Of a stretch of DNA of 64,000 nucleotides, positions 10,288 through 17,846 are shown piece after piece. Source of the DNA: Mycolicibacterium sp. Its GTDB lineage: Bacteria > Actinomycetota > Actinomycetes > Mycobacteriales > Mycobacteriaceae. Numbering within the stretch: position 1 is the stretch's first letter; each line of letters starts with the position of its first letter. The notes beneath the pieces were generated by a model. The model saw only the letters and a list, made by a program, of their open reading frames with translations, was not told where the DNA came from and did not search any database. A program made the position numbers and the translations under genes. The stretch covers positions 62,001-126,000 of the forward strand of contig JACJWN010000008.1 of assembly GCA_020637165.1 (NCBI GenBank). Direction: 5' to 3'.

Positions 10288-10968
10288 TCACGGCTGCCGA
10301 CCCCGTGGGCGAAGGACCACCTGGTGGGTGTGAGCATCCGGCGGTGTGGCGACCACTGAGGCCACCACTCCGGCGACGGTCTGCGGGGTTAGGAAATTGG
10401 CCGGGTCGTACTGACCACCCTCGTAGGCGACTAGTTCGCGCTGCATGTCGGTGTCGACCCGGCCCGGATGGACGCTGGTGACACGAAGCAAGGGCTCGTC
10501 GGCGCGCAGCGAGTCGGCGAAGGCGCGCAGGGCGAACTTGCTGGCCGAGTAGGCGGCCAGTCCGGCGGAGACGTTCAATCCGGAGCCGGAATTGATGAAC
10601 ACCACCTGGCCGCGCGCGGCGCGCAGCGCCGGCAGCAGTGCCAGCGTCAACGCCACCGCTCCGGTGACATTGACCTCGAAAACGGCCCGCCACTCCTCTG
10701 GGCTGGACTCGGCCACCCGGCCCGGATACGCGACGCCGGCATTGTGCACCAGCACGTCGAGCTCGGCGAGAACCTCTGCCGCGGAATTGATCTCGTCGAC
10801 ATCGGTCAGATCCAACGGCCACGTGGTGGCCCCCAGCCGGTCGGCCAGAGCATCCAGGCGCGGTGAGGGCCGGCCGGCGAGTAGCAGGGTGTGGGTCGGT
10901 GCTAGCGCCTCGGCGATCGCGGCGCCGATACCCCCGCTCGCTCCGGTGATCAACGCCGTGGCCGCCAT
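10288..10968 (-). CDS. Short-chain dehydrogenase/reductase
   Basis: A 226-residue SDR oxidoreductase. ATG 10968 gives MAATALITGASGGIGAAIAE with the TGxxxGIG cofactor loop. NAG is seen in HNAGVAYPGRV, and the catalytic set appears as INSGSG and YSASK (Tyr and Lys). An acidic residue after beta-2 is lacking and AGRPSPR suggests NADP(H) preference, which is inference. The substrate is unknown. It is convergent with leuS and divergent, 54 bases apart, from the glucosylglycerate hydrolase gene. Confidence 0.85.
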   Translation of the reverse strand: MAATALITGASGGIGAAIAEALAPTHTLLLAGRPSPRLDALADRLGATTWPLDLTDVDEINSAAEVLAELDVLVHNAGVAYPGRVAESSPEEWRAVFEVNVTGAVALTLALLPALRAARGQVVFINSGSGLNVSAGLAAYSASKFALRAFADSLRADEPLLRVTSVHPGRVDTDMQRELVAYEGGQYDPANFLTPQTVAGVVASVVATPPDAHTHQVVLRPRGRQP

Positions 10969-11022
10969 GGCGGTTAGCCTACCGACCTGCGGTGCACCGG
11001 CCCCGCACCGCAGAATGAACAC

Positions 11023-12363
11023 GTGGCCTTCGACGCCGGCTTCGCGCCCACCCAACTCGCCGCCCGCGCCGCGTACCTGCTTCGCGGCAATGACCTCGGG
11101 GCGATGACCTCTGCGGCGCCCCGGCTTTACCCGCATATGTGGAGCTGGGACGCGGCGTTCGTGGCGGTCGGACTGGCCTCCCTGAGCGTCGAGCGGGCAG
11201 TGATCGAACTCGACACGCTGCTGTCGGCCCAATGGGCCAACGGCATGATTCCGCACATCGTGTTCGCCGAGGGCGTCACCGGCTACTTTCCGGGTCCGGA
11301 ACGGTGGGCGTGTTCACAACTGGCCGCCGCGGCACCGCCCGACCGGCAGACCTCCGGCATCACCCAGCCGCCGGTGCATGCGATCGCCGTGCAGCGCATC
11401 CTGGACCGTGCCCGCGCCAGGGGCCGGTCGACACGCGCGGTGGCTGAGGGGTTCCTGGACCACCGATGGGACGACCTGGTTCGCTGGCACCGCTGGCTGG
11501 CCGAGGCCCGAGACCCCGACCAGCACGGCCTGATCACGCTCTACCACGGGTGGGAGTCCGGTATGGACAACTCTCCGCGCTGGGACAGCCCGTACGCCAA
11601 CGTGATCGCCGGGGAGGTGCCGCCCTACGAGCGGGCCGACCGATTCATTGTCACCGATCCCGGCCAACGCCCCTCCGACGGCGAGTACGACCGCTACCTG
11701 TGGCTGCTCGAGGAGATGAAGTCGGTCGGCTACGACGACCGCCGGCTACCGGCGGTGATGAGCTTCGAGGTCCAGGACGTATTCGTCTCGGCGATCTTCG
11801 CCGTCGCCTGCGAGGTGCTGGCCAATATCGGTGAGGACCACAACCGGCCCAACTCCGATGTGCGCGACCTCTACGGCTGGGCCGAGCGGTTCCGGGCCGG
11901 GGTGGCGCAAACGGCGGACCAGAGATCTGGGGCGGCAAGGGATTTCGATCTGCGGGCCCAATCGTGGATCGTCACCGAGACCGTCGCGCAATTCGCGCCC
12001 CTGCTGTGCGGGGGTCTGGGCCATCAGCAGGAGCGCGCATTGCTGAAGGTCTTCGAGGGCCCGCGGTTCTGCGGACACCCCGACTTGAAGTTCGCGCTGG
12101 TTCCCTCGACCTCGCCGGTGTCGAAGGACTTCCGCCCGCGCGAGTACTGGCGGGGTCCGGTGTGGCCGGTGCTCACCTGGCTTTTCTCGTGGGCCTTCGC
12201 CCGGCGCGGATGGTCGGAGCGGTCCTTGATGCTGCGCCGGGAGGGCCTGCGGCAGGCCAGTGATGGCAGGTTCGCGGAATACTACGAGCCCTTCACCGGC
12301 GAGCCGCTCGGCAGCATGCAACAGTCGTGGACCGCCGCGGCAGTGCTGGACTGGCTCGGCTGA
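11023..12363 (+). CDS. ggH: Glucosylglycerate hydrolase, GH63 family
   Basis: A 446-residue (alpha/alpha)6-barrel hydrolase that splits glucosylglycerate into glucose and glycerate. The pool of glucosylglycerate accumulates under nitrogen limitation in mycobacteria. GTG 11023 starts the reading frame (MAFDAGFAPTQ). I recall the M. hassiacum enzyme as 446 residues with catalytic Asp182 and Glu419. Here residue 182 is the Asp in HGWESGMDNSPRWD and residue 419 is the Glu in GRFAEYYEP, an exact positional match. As I recall, the gene is confined to rapid growers, so it helps place the organism. It is flanked by an SDR gene and a convergent MarR gene. Confidence 0.9.
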   Translation: MAFDAGFAPTQLAARAAYLLRGNDLGAMTSAAPRLYPHMWSWDAAFVAVGLASLSVERAVIELDTLLSAQWANGMIPHIVFAEGVTGYFPGPERWACSQLAAAAPPDRQTSGITQPPVHAIAVQRILDRARARGRSTRAVAEGFLDHRWDDLVRWHRWLAEARDPDQHGLITLYHGWESGMDNSPRWDSPYANVIAGEVPPYERADRFIVTDPGQRPSDGEYDRYLWLLEEMKSVGYDDRRLPAVMSFEVQDVFVSAIFAVACEVLANIGEDHNRPNSDVRDLYGWAERFRAGVAQTADQRSGAARDFDLRAQSWIVTETVAQFAPLLCGGLGHQQERALLKVFEGPRFCGHPDLKFALVPSTSPVSKDFRPREYWRGPVWPVLTWLFSWAFARRGWSERSLMLRREGLRQASDGRFAEYYEPFTGEPLGSMQQSWTAAAVLDWLG

Positions 12364-12398
12364 GCCGTTCGGTCAGGCCGTTCGGTCAGGCCGCCCGT

Positions 12399-12857
12399 TC
12401 AGGCAGAGCCTTCGGCCTCGGCGAGCCGTTCCAGTGGCGCGAGGGCGTTGACCAGACTTTCCCGCTCACCGTCGGAGAGCCGCCCCAGTATCGAGGCGAG
12501 ATAGGCGCGGCGGGCATCGAGTGCTTCGTTGTACTGTGCGCGGCCCTCCGGTGTGACCTCCACCAGGACCGCCCGCATATCGGAGGGGTCGCGGGAACGC
12601 TTGACCAGGCCGACCCTTTCCAGGCGGCGGATGGCCACCGTCGTGGTCGGAGTCCGCACCCGCTCCCGGGCGGCCAGTTCGGTCATCCTGATGGGTCCGT
12701 TGTCCAGCAAGGTCAGCAGGAGCGAGGCCTGGGCCAGGGTGAGCTCTGGCCGCGAGCCCCGATAGGCGTCGCCGCGCCTGAGCATGTTGAAAAGTTTCGA
12801 CAGGACCCGTTGCAGGTCGGCGGCCAAATCCGAGACCGGGGCATCGGATCCGGACAT
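12399..12857 (-). CDS. MarR-family transcriptional regulator (Rv0042c-like)
   Basis: A 152-residue winged-helix regulator. Start is ATG 12857 (MSGSDAPVSDLAADLQ), because upstream residues look non-conserved. The wHTH core is ELTLAQASLLLTLLDNGP then IRMTELAARERVRTPTTTVAIRRLERVGLVKRS in sequence, with the wing at DPSDMRAVLVEVTPEG. It matches Rv0042c in position, between leuS and ino1. Ligand and regulon are unknown. The convergent neighbour encodes glucosylglycerate hydrolase. Confidence 0.85.
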   Translation of the reverse strand: MSGSDAPVSDLAADLQRVLSKLFNMLRRGDAYRGSRPELTLAQASLLLTLLDNGPIRMTELAARERVRTPTTTVAIRRLERVGLVKRSRDPSDMRAVLVEVTPEGRAQYNEALDARRAYLASILGRLSDGERESLVNALAPLERLAEAEGSA

Positions 12858-12939
12858 AGCTCGCCAGTCTAACCGTCCATCTCGGTCGGCAGGGCATGCG
12901 CCATCTGAACCGCTGGGGCGGCGGTGTGGCTGAGGGGTC

Positions 12940-13734
12940 CTAGCCGCCGGCTCGCCCGTCACGCCACCGCACCAGCGCCTCGGCCGGGCCGAGGTCGTAA
13001 TCCGGACCGTCGCAGCCGACCGTCATCAGGCTCACCCCGAGCCGGGCCAGCGCCTCGGCGCTGGCGAGCAGGTCGGAGGCGTCTTTGCCCTGCACCCCGG
13101 AGGACCGTTCGACGGTGCCCGGATCCCGGCCGGTGTCCGCGCAGTGCCGCGCCAGCACCTCAGCCTTACCCGGATAGGTGTCCGGGGTGGTGAAGCCGTG
13201 CCAGATGTCGGCGTGTTCGGCCACCAGCCGCAACGTCTTCTTTTCGCCCTGGCCGCCGATGAGGATCGGTATCCGGCGTGTCGGCGCCGGGTTCAGCACT
13301 GACAAGCGGGCCTTGATCCGGGGCAGTGCGGCCGCCAGGTCGTCGAGGCGGCTGCCTGCGGTGCCGAACGGGTAGCCGTATTCGTCGTAGTCCCGCTTCT
13401 TCCACCCCGATCCGATCCCCAGGATCAGCCGTCCCTCGGAGATGTGGTCCACGCTGCGAGCCATGTCCGCCAGGAGTTCGGGGTTGCGATAGGAGTTGCA
13501 GCTGACCAGCGCGCCAATCTCGACGCGCGAGGTCTGTTCGGCCCAGGCGCCGAGCATGGTCCAGCACTCGAAGTGGGCGCCGTCGGGGTCGCCGTAGAGC
13601 GGATAGAAGTGATCCCAGTTGAACACCACGTCGACGCCGAGGTCCTCGCAGCGGCGAACAGCGTCCCGGATGAACCCGTAATGGCTGGAGTGCTGCGGCT
13701 GCAGCTGAACGCCGATGCGAACGGGAAAGGTCAT
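12940..13734 (-). CDS. LLM-class F420-dependent oxidoreductase (Rv0044c-like)
   Basis: A 264-residue luciferase-like monooxygenase-fold protein. The start MTFPVRIGVQLQPQHSSHYG and the segments VFNWDHFYPLYGDPDG, LVSCNSYRNPELLADMARSV and GRLILGIGSGWKKRDYDEYG are typical of mycobacterial F420-dependent LLM enzymes. It ends with a variant of the usual substrate and cofactor motifs (LIGGQGEKKTLRLVAEHAD). The substrate is not evident. Its ATG overlaps the stop of the upstream hydrolase gene (ATGA at 13731), so they are translationally coupled, as Rv0045c-Rv0044c are neighbours in M. tuberculosis. Confidence 0.88.
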   Translation of the reverse strand: MTFPVRIGVQLQPQHSSHYGFIRDAVRRCEDLGVDVVFNWDHFYPLYGDPDGAHFECWTMLGAWAEQTSRVEIGALVSCNSYRNPELLADMARSVDHISEGRLILGIGSGWKKRDYDEYGYPFGTAGSRLDDLAAALPRIKARLSVLNPAPTRRIPILIGGQGEKKTLRLVAEHADIWHGFTTPDTYPGKAEVLARHCADTGRDPGTVERSSGVQGKDASDLLASAEALARLGVSLMTVGCDGPDYDLGPAEALVRWRDGRAGG

Positions 13735-14663
13735 GGGTACAGATTAGGCATCCGGGTGATGTCGGGGCCGAGCTCCAAAAGGAGGATCTCCACCAACGCC
13801 CGGGGCTGATCACCCTGAACCGAGTGGCCGGCCCCGGGGACGACGACGGTCCGCCGGAATCCCGGTGCGGTGCGGGCGAATTGTTCGGCGTCCTCGTCGT
13901 TAACGAAGAACGAGTCGGCTCCGCGCACCAGCGTCGTGGGTGTGCGCAGGTCGGGGACCCCGTCCCACAGGCCCTCGAAACCGCCGCCCTCGCGGAAGGA
14001 GTCGTAGCGCCACGACCAGGTGCCGTCGTCGTTGCGCTTGGAGTTGTGAAAGACGCCCCGCCGCAATGACTCCCGGTCGCGGTGCGGCGCGGCGGCCGCG
14101 GTGGCGTCAACCATCGCCGCGAAGCTGGGGAAGGTGCGCGCTGCTCGGACCAACGCCACGGCTCCCTTCTGCTGCTCAGTCATCTCGGCGTGCCGGTGCG
14201 GGGCGGAAGGGGTCACGTCGACCATCACCAGGGCGGGGACCAGATCCGGCGCGGTGATCGCCAGCTGCATGGCGGTCAGCCCTCCGAGGGACATGCCCAC
14301 CACCATTTCCGCGTGGGGCGCCAGTTCCCGGATCACCGGTTGGACGGCCGCGGCGTTGAGAGCCGGTCCGTAGTCGCCGTCCGGCCGCCAGTCCGACCGG
14401 CCGTGCCCGGGAAGGTCGATCGCCAGCGCCGGCATGCCCAGTCCGAGGATGACGGTGTCCCACGTGTGCGCGTTCTGTCCGCCGCCGTGCAGGAACACCG
14501 CCCGGACCGGTCCGTCGCCCCAAAGCAGGGCGCTCACCGGTCCCCGCCTGACGCGGGTCACCGGCGGCAGGGGACCAGTCACCCCGGCCTGGGCGGCGTT
14601 GTCGGGCAGCAGCGCGAACTCGTCGAGGCGGATTAGTTCGTCGTCAGAGAGCACAGGGTCCAT
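13731..14663 (-). CDS. Alpha/beta hydrolase, esterase (Rv0045c-like)
   Basis: A 310-residue alpha/beta hydrolase. ATG 14663 (MDPVLSDDELIRLDEFALL) is chosen. It shows the oxyanion segment FLHGGGQNAHTWD, the nucleophile elbow VVGMSLGGLTAM (Ser), an acid in the RGADSFFVNDEDAE region and the C-terminal GAGHSVQGDQP (His). The order and neighbours match the ester hydrolase Rv0045c. It is upstream of and overlaps the LLM oxidoreductase gene. The natural substrate is unknown. Confidence 0.88.
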   Translation of the reverse strand: MDPVLSDDELIRLDEFALLPDNAAQAGVTGPLPPVTRVRRGPVSALLWGDGPVRAVFLHGGGQNAHTWDTVILGLGMPALAIDLPGHGRSDWRPDGDYGPALNAAAVQPVIRELAPHAEMVVGMSLGGLTAMQLAITAPDLVPALVMVDVTPSAPHRHAEMTEQQKGAVALVRAARTFPSFAAMVDATAAAAPHRDRESLRRGVFHNSKRNDDGTWSWRYDSFREGGGFEGLWDGVPDLRTPTTLVRGADSFFVNDEDAEQFARTAPGFRRTVVVPGAGHSVQGDQPRALVEILLLELGPDITRMPNLYP

Positions 14664-14725
14664 ATAACGCGAAAGTGCGCCCAGATAGCGATGCCGCTGA
14701 TCTGGACGCACTTTACGTTGGGGAG

Positions 14726-15796
14726 TTACCCCTCGATGAACTCCTCAAGCTGAGTCCGGGCCACGTCGTCGGCCATCTGCTTGGGCGGGCTCTTCATCAG
14801 GTAGGCCGAGGCCGCCCAGACCGGGCCGCCGATCCCGCGGTCCTTGGCGATCTTGGCCGCCCGCACGGCGTCGATGATGACCCCGGCGGAGTTCGGCGAG
14901 TCCCACACCTCGAGCTTGTACTCCAGGTTCAGCGGGACGTCACCGAACGCGCGCCCCTCCAGCCGCACGTAGGCCCACTTGCGGTCGTCCAGCCAGCCGA
15001 CGTGGTCGGACGGGCCGATGTGGACGTCCTTGGTGTTGAACTCCTTCTGCAGGTTGGAGGTCACGGCCTGGGTCTTCGAGATCTTCTTGCTCTCCAGGCG
15101 CTCGCGCTCCAGCATGTTCAGGAAGTCCATGTTGCCGCCGACGTTGAGCTGCATGGTGCGGTCGAGCTGCACGCCGCGGTCCTCGAACAGCTTGGCCATG
15201 ACGCGGTGGGTGATGGTCGCACCGACCTGGCTCTTGATGTCATCGCCGACTATCGGCACGCCGGCGTCGGCGAACTTCTTGGCCCACACCGGGTCGGAGG
15301 CGATGAACACCGGGAGCGCGTTGACGAACGCCACACCGGCGTCGATCGCGCACTGGGCGTAGAACTTGTCCGCCTCCTCGGAGCCCACCGGCAGGTAGGA
15401 CACCATGACGTCGACCTTGTTTTCCTTGAGCACCTTGACCACGTCGACCGGATCCTCGTCCGAGAGGTCGATGGTGTCGGCGTAGTACTTGCCGATGCCG
15501 TCGAGGGTCGGGCCGCGGCGCACCGGAACGTTCATCGGCGGCACGTCGGCGATCTTGATGGTGTTGTTCTCCGAGGCGAAGATCGCCTCGGAGAGGTCGA
15601 AGCCCACTTTCTTGGCGTCGACGTCGAACGCGGTCACGAACTTGACGTCACGCACGTGGTACTGGCCGAGCGTGACGTGCATCAGGCCCGGGACGGTCGA
15701 GTTGGGGTCGGCATCCTTGTAGTACTGCACGCCCTGTACGAGCGAGGACGCGCAGTTGCCGACGCCGACGATTGCGACGCGCACTTCGTTCGTCAT
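14726..15796 (-). CDS. ino1: Inositol-3-phosphate synthase
   Basis: A 356-residue enzyme converting glucose-6-phosphate to inositol-3-phosphate with NAD+ as cofactor. This is the entry step to phosphatidylinositol, mannosides and mycothiol. Start ATG 15796 ([20 protein letters not shown]) shows the Rossmann GxGNxxSS motif. Family blocks include [20 protein letters not shown] near the C-terminus and [14 protein letters not shown] in the middle. Length agrees with mycobacterial Ino1. It lies downstream of the PadR regulator gene on the same strand, the conserved Rv0047c-ino1 arrangement, so PadR may control it. Confidence 0.95.
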   Translation of the reverse strand: MTNEVRVAIVGVGNCASSLVQGVQYYKDADPNSTVPGLMHVTLGQYHVRDVKFVTAFDVDAKKVGFDLSEAIFASENNTIKIADVPPMNVPVRRGPTLDGIGKYYADTIDLSDEDPVDVVKVLKENKVDVMVSYLPVGSEEADKFYAQCAIDAGVAFVNALPVFIASDPVWAKKFADAGVPIVGDDIKSQVGATITHRVMAKLFEDRGVQLDRTMQLNVGGNMDFLNMLERERLESKKISKTQAVTSNLQKEFNTKDVHIGPSDHVGWLDDRKWAYVRLEGRAFGDVPLNLEYKLEVWDSPNSAGVIIDAVRAAKIAKDRGIGGPVWAASAYLMKSPPKQMADDVARTQLEEFIEG

Positions 15797-15830
15797 GGAC
15801 GTTCTCCTTCTTGTACTTCCGGTGATTACT

Positions 15831-16376
15831 TCAGCTTTGGTCGGGGCGGCTCTGGGCCACCCGTTCCGCGGCAATGAGTTCGTTGAGCCACTTCACCTCG
15901 CGCTCGCTGGATTCCAGCCCGAGTTGGTGCAGCTGGCGGGTGTAGCGATCGAGCGAGGTTCCGGTGCGCGACACGGCCTGGCGCAACCCTTCGCGGCGTT
16001 CCTCGACCTGACGGCGGCGGCCTTCAAGGATGCGCATTCGCGCCTCGGCCGGTGTCCGGTTGAAGAAGGCGAGGTGCACCCCAAAGCCGTCGTCCGTGTA
16101 GTTCTGCGGACCGGTGTCCGCCACGAGTTCGGCGAAGCGCTGCCGGCCTTTGTCGGTGAGCTGGTAAACGCGGCGCGCTCGGCGTAGCACGGTGGTGCCC
16201 TCGGGCGCGGCGTCCTCGGCGATCAGCCCGTCGGCCTGCATCCGGCGCAGCGCCGGGTAGAGCGAGCCGTAGGAGAAGGCGCGGAACGCGCCGAGCAGCC
16301 CGGTCAGGCGCTTGCGCAACTCGTAGCCGTGCATCGGGGACTCCAAGAGGAGGCCGAGGACCGCCAGTTCCAGCAT
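15831..16376 (-). CDS. PadR-family transcriptional regulator (Rv0047c-like)
   Basis: A 181-residue PadR regulator with a Vir-type C-terminal helical domain. The start is ATG 16376 ([20 protein letters not shown]), which has a strong ribosome-binding site (GGAGGTGAGG) just upstream. The winged helix covers residues 1-80 ([15 protein letters not shown], then [16 protein letters not shown]). The C-terminal part is a charged coiled coil ([18 protein letters not shown]). It is 35 bp upstream of ino1 and probably co-transcribed. A perfect 11-bp palindrome at 16432 is a candidate autoregulatory site. Confidence 0.88.
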   Translation of the reverse strand: MLELAVLGLLLESPMHGYELRKRLTGLLGAFRAFSYGSLYPALRRMQADGLIAEDAAPEGTTVLRRARRVYQLTDKGRQRFAELVADTGPQNYTDDGFGVHLAFFNRTPAEARMRILEGRRRQVEERREGLRQAVSRTGTSLDRYTRQLHQLGLESSEREVKWLNELIAAERVAQSRPDQS

Positions 16377-16431
16377 CTCCTCACCTCCTCTGCACACACC
16401 GTTACGGTGCTACGACACGTTTCCAAATCGT

Positions 16432-16442
16432 ATCGGACCGAT
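16432..16442. promoter_or_regulatory. Candidate PadR operator palindrome
   Basis: The sequence ATCGGACCGAT is an odd-length perfect palindrome about 55 bases upstream of the padR-like start codon, inside a locally AT-richer stretch. PadR proteins commonly bind palindromes in their own promoters. No binding data exist here, so the assignment is positional only. Confidence 0.35.
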
Positions 16443-16504
16443 ATATTCGGCGCCAAATCAGCTCCTCGGATGCGTCCATGGCGCGACGCTTGAGCTGTCC
16501 TCGG

Positions 16505-17347
16505 TCAGGGGTAGTTGATGCGTTTGACCGACCCGTCCGGGCCGAGCAGGAGGTAGCCGCCACCGAAGTCGCTGGACACGTAGATCGAGATTCCGAGCGA
16601 GCCGGGGGCGGTGGGATCCTTTGCCGGCTCGATGATCAGGTAGGTGCTGGTGACGTCCTCGACATTGATCCCCAGCGTCTCGGGCGCCCCGCGCAACGCG
16701 CCGACGATCGCCTTGGCGTCGAACGCTCCGAGGTCCACCACGGTGGCGCCGGCTTCCTTTGGCGCGGTGCTCGGGTCGTCGAATCCGCCCCGGTAGGTGT
16801 AGCTGAGTTCCCGGCGCTCGTCGCGCGGATCGGTGCGTTTCAGGACCGCGTACTCGGGGTAGATCACGATCTCGTAGCCGAGGGTGTCGCCGAATTTCTG
16901 CCGCATCTGCTCGAACAGCCCGGTCAGCCCGCCCAGCGAGTGAAGCTGTCTAGGCGGGGTCAGCACCACCGGCGCCACCCCGTCCGGTTTGGCTCCGGGA
17001 TCGGAGGTGAAGCTCAACGGTGAGCTGGTGTTGCCGTAGAGGCCCCAGCCGATACCGATACCCAAAAGCACCAGGACCGCGCCGGCGGCGAGCCGCACAC
17101 CCCAGCCGGGCCGCAACCGGCCGGGAGTCGTCAGGGCCGGAAGCCGCACCGGTGCGTTAGCCGTCTGCAGGTCGCCGACCAGCGATCGCAGTTCGCCCAG
17201 AGTGGCCGCTCTGGTGGCGGACTGCACCCGCTGAGCGTGTTCGGCCATGGATAGCTGGCCATCGGCGAGTGCCGCGTCGAGGATCTGACAGGTTCCGGTG
17301 CGGTCGCTGTCCTTGGCCCGGGTACTGGCCGTATGACCGATAGCCAC
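16505..17347 (-). CDS. DUF1707-domain membrane protein (Rv0048c-like)
   Basis: A 280-residue protein. Residues 10-60 form a DUF1707 domain (DSDRTGTCQILDAALADGQL, then SMAEHAQRVQSATRAATLGEL), which is common at actinobacterial N-termini. A single membrane segment (GVRLAAGAVLVLLGIGIGWG) follows near residue 90. The C-terminal extracellular domain of about 170 residues is unassigned (LGYEIVIYPEYAVLKRTDP). Start ATG 17347. The gene is divergent from the DUF5318 gene, as Rv0048 and Rv0049 are. Function is unknown. Confidence 0.8.
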   Translation of the reverse strand: MAIGHTASTRAKDSDRTGTCQILDAALADGQLSMAEHAQRVQSATRAATLGELRSLVGDLQTANAPVRLPALTTPGRLRPGWGVRLAAGAVLVLLGIGIGWGLYGNTSSPLSFTSDPGAKPDGVAPVVLTPPRQLHSLGGLTGLFEQMRQKFGDTLGYEIVIYPEYAVLKRTDPRDERRELSYTYRGGFDDPSTAPKEAGATVVDLGAFDAKAIVGALRGAPETLGINVEDVTSTYLIIEPAKDPTAPGSLGISIYVSSDFGGGYLLLGPDGSVKRINYP

Positions 17348-17417
17348 GGAGGTGATCGTAGGGCTTGTCCGGTCAGTCGCATATCGGCGTCAGCCCGGCC
17401 GACGTACTCTGGTCTCC

Positions 17418-17846
17418 GTGCGATTGCAGCGACAAGTGGTGGACTACGCCCTGCGGCGGCGTTCCCTGCTGGCTGAGGTGTATTCGGGTCGCACCGGGGT
17501 GAGCGAGGTCTGCGACGCGAATCCGTACCTGTTGCGGGCTGCGAAATTCCACGGAAAGCCGAGTTCGGTGATGTGCCCGATCTGCCGGAAGGAGCAGCTC
17601 ACCCTGGTGTCGTGGGTGTTCGGCGACCACCTCGGTGCGGTCTCGGGCTCCGCGCGCAGCGCTGAGGAGCTGGTACTGCTGGCGACCCGCTACACCGAAT
17701 TCGCCGTTCACGTGGTGGAGGTATGTCGGACCTGCAGTTGGAACCACCTGGTCAAGTCGTACGTGCTCGGATTGCCGCGCCCTGCCAAGGGTTCGCCGGG
17801 CACCAGGACGGCGCGCCGTTCAGGCGCGCGTACGGCCAGTGAATAG
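17418..17846 (+). CDS. DUF5318 protein with zinc-ribbon cysteines (Rv0049-like)
   Basis: A 142-residue protein beginning at GTG 17418 (VRLQRQVVDYALRRRSLL). Two CxxC pairs, VMCPICRKEQL and EVCRTCSWNHL, would bind one zinc ion. It directly precedes and overlaps ponA1: its stop codon lies inside the first codons of that gene. That coupling is conserved in mycobacteria (Rv0049-ponA1) and suggests a link to peptidoglycan synthesis, but no function is established. Confidence 0.82.
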   Translation: MRLQRQVVDYALRRRSLLAEVYSGRTGVSEVCDANPYLLRAAKFHGKPSSVMCPICRKEQLTLVSWVFGDHLGAVSGSARSAEELVLLATRYTEFAVHVVEVCRTCSWNHLVKSYVLGLPRPAKGSPGTRTARRSGARTASE